Shown piece by piece: positions 7,137 to 8,212 of a stretch of 8,212 nucleotides of DNA. The DNA lies in NCBI GenBank assembly GCA_012031455.1, contig JAAUTM010000042.1, positions 1-8,212 on the forward strand, written 5' to 3'. Under the pieces are notes generated by a model. It ran no database searches, was not told the DNA's origin, and saw only the letters and a program-made list of their open reading frames with translations. The translations under genes and the position numbers were made by a program. Within the stretch, counting starts at the first letter, position 1, and every line of letters starts with the position of its first letter. This stretch comes from Phycisphaerales bacterium (GTDB lineage: Bacteria; Planctomycetota; Phycisphaerae; Phycisphaerales; Phycisphaeraceae).

Positions 7137-8212
7137 TCAGGTTGATTCGGATGCTGCCTTGGCAGGTTGCGAGGGTTCCGCCTTGTCCGATGAGCCTTGT
7201 GCTTCTGATGCAGCGGGAGGATCCAGAGCGATGAGAGTCAGGCCGGTCTTGCCCGTTTCATAGATGATCTTCACCATCTGGCCTGCCTTGAACTCGCTGC
7301 GCAGAATCGCTTCCGAAAGCGGATCCTCGAGCAATTGTTCCAGAGCTCGGCGGAGGGGACGGGCTCCAAAATCGGGGTTGTAACCCTTCTCGATCAGGAA
7401 GTCCTTGGCGCTGGTTTCCAGTTCCAGCGAAATCTGACGCTCGATCAGCCGCTCGCGCACCTTACGCAGTTCGTATTCCACAATCAGTTCCAAATTCACC
7501 CGCGACAGCGGACGGAACACAATCACATCATCCAGACGGTTGATGAACTCAGGCCTGAAGTAGCGCTCGATTTCGCCCATGAGCGTCTGCTTCATCTTTT
7601 CGTAATTCGCCTCTTCGGTAGGCTTGGCAAAACCAAAGCCCGCTTTGTTCTTGATGAGGTCAGCCCCGATGTTGCTGGTCATGATGAGGATGCAGTTGCG
7701 GAAGTCCACATGCCGACCAAACGAGTCGGTCAACTGGCCTTCTTCCATGATCTGCAGCAGCATGTTGAACACATCAGGGTGCGCCTTTTCGATTTCATCC
7801 AGCAGTACCACCGAGTAAGGCCGACGACGGATGGTCTCGGTCAACTGCCCGCCTTCTTCGTAACCCACATAACCGGGAGGGGCGCCGATCAATCGGCTGA
7901 CGTTGTGCTTCTCCATGTATTCGCTCATGTCGATGCGGATCAGTGAATCCTCGTTCCCGAACATGAACTCAGCCAGCGTCTTGGCGAGCAGTGTTTTACC
8001 CACGCCCGAAGGCCCGACAAAAATGAACGAACCCATCGGACGCTTGGGGTCTTTCAAACCTGCGCGGGCACGACGGATCGACTTGCCCACAGCCTTGACC
8101 GATTCATCCTGACTGACGACTTTCTTGTGAAGCTCGTCTTCCAGTCGAAGCAGCCGCTCAGATTCGGTTTTTTCCAGCCGGGTCAACGGCACGCCGGTCA
8201 TCTTGCTCACGA
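7137..8212 (-). CDS. clpC: ClpC, AAA+ unfoldase subunit of the ClpCP protease, partial (N-terminus beyond right edge)
   Basis: ClpC unfolds proteins with ATP and feeds them to ClpP in the cytosol. About 358 C-terminal residues are visible; the frame is open at the right edge, so the true start, N-domain and first AAA+ ring are missing. What remains is the end of the middle region (VSKMTGVPLTRLEKTESERLL) and the complete D2 ring, numbered from GTG 8210: Walker A GPSGVGKT (66-73), pore-loop GYVGYEEGG (113-121), Walker B VVLLDEIEKAH (134-144), sensor TSNIG (178-182), Arg-finger FRPEFINRLDD (218-228) and sensor-2 GARPLRR (282-288). Segment 190-194, AGFGF, occupies the place of the ClpP-docking loop (VGF in Bacillus ClpC), which favours ClpC over ClpB. 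A 28-residue tail rich in Ala, Ser, Pro and Glu follows the D2 domain. A strong terminator lies downstream. Confidence 0.94.
   Translation of the reverse strand, partial: VSKMTGVPLTRLEKTESERLLRLEDELHKKVVSQDESVKAVGKSIRRARAGLKDPKRPMGSFIFVGPSGVGKTLLAKTLAEFMFGNEDSLIRIDMSEYMEKHNVSRLIGAPPGYVGYEEGGQLTETIRRRPYSVVLLDEIEKAHPDVFNMLLQIMEEGQLTDSFGRHVDFRNCILIMTSNIGADLIKNKAGFGFAKPTEEANYEKMKQTLMGEIERYFRPEFINRLDDVIVFRPLSRVNLELIVEYELRKVRERLIERQISLELETSAKDFLIEKGYNPDFGARPLRRALEQLLEDPLSEAILRSEFKAGQMVKIIYETGKTGLTLIALDPPAASEAQGSSDKAEPSQPAKAASEST

Overview
This window looks like ordinary bacterial chromosome with moderately high GC content. All but one gene lie on the minus strand. The gene set is two MshEN-type GspE/PilB ATPases, a PilT, an HDOD-GGDEF protein, a stand-alone UspA-like protein and ClpC. 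Together with the protein style, this would fit a Gram-negative-type environmental bacterium, possibly Planctomycetota of the Phycisphaerae type. That lineage guess rests on general resemblance only. No mobile element, CRISPR array, tRNA or rRNA was seen.

Bases 1-4516 (minus strand) hold a type IV pilus / type II secretion motor block. In transcription order it contains a complete GspE/PilB extension ATPase (4516-2759), a complete PilT retraction ATPase (2624-1506), and a second GspE/PilB-type ATPase (1041 to the left edge) cut off exactly at its Walker A motif. The first two are probably co-transcribed from a good sigma70-like promoter at 4665-4637, whose leader contains a perfect 9-bp inverted repeat. 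The third sits behind an AT-rich 464-base gap and probably has its own promoter.

Bases 4517-4866 form a divergent intergenic region with one promoter candidate on each strand. The plus-strand gene at 4867-5292 encodes a small universal stress protein. It starts with TTG and lacks the usual ATP-binding residues. It converges, with a 14-base gap, on a minus-strand HDOD-GGDEF gene (6838-5307), a putative diguanylate cyclase. That gene is broken by a one-base frameshift near 6555; restoring one base gives a continuous protein of about 510 residues.

Bases 6839-7136 hold the leader of the HDOD-GGDEF gene and a textbook Rho-independent terminator (7073-7045) for the upstream gene. That gene is the C-terminal part of ClpC (7137 to the right edge), the unfoldase of the ClpCP protease.

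A possible functional thread is cyclic di-GMP. The nearby GGDEF protein would make it, and the MshEN domains at the front of both extension ATPases belong to a family that binds it. This is inference from family knowledge, and the cyclase gene as written is frameshifted. I found no clearly undescribed system. The points most worth checking are the frameshift, the two differently preserved MshEN domains, the leader inverted repeat and the degenerate Usp nucleotide site.
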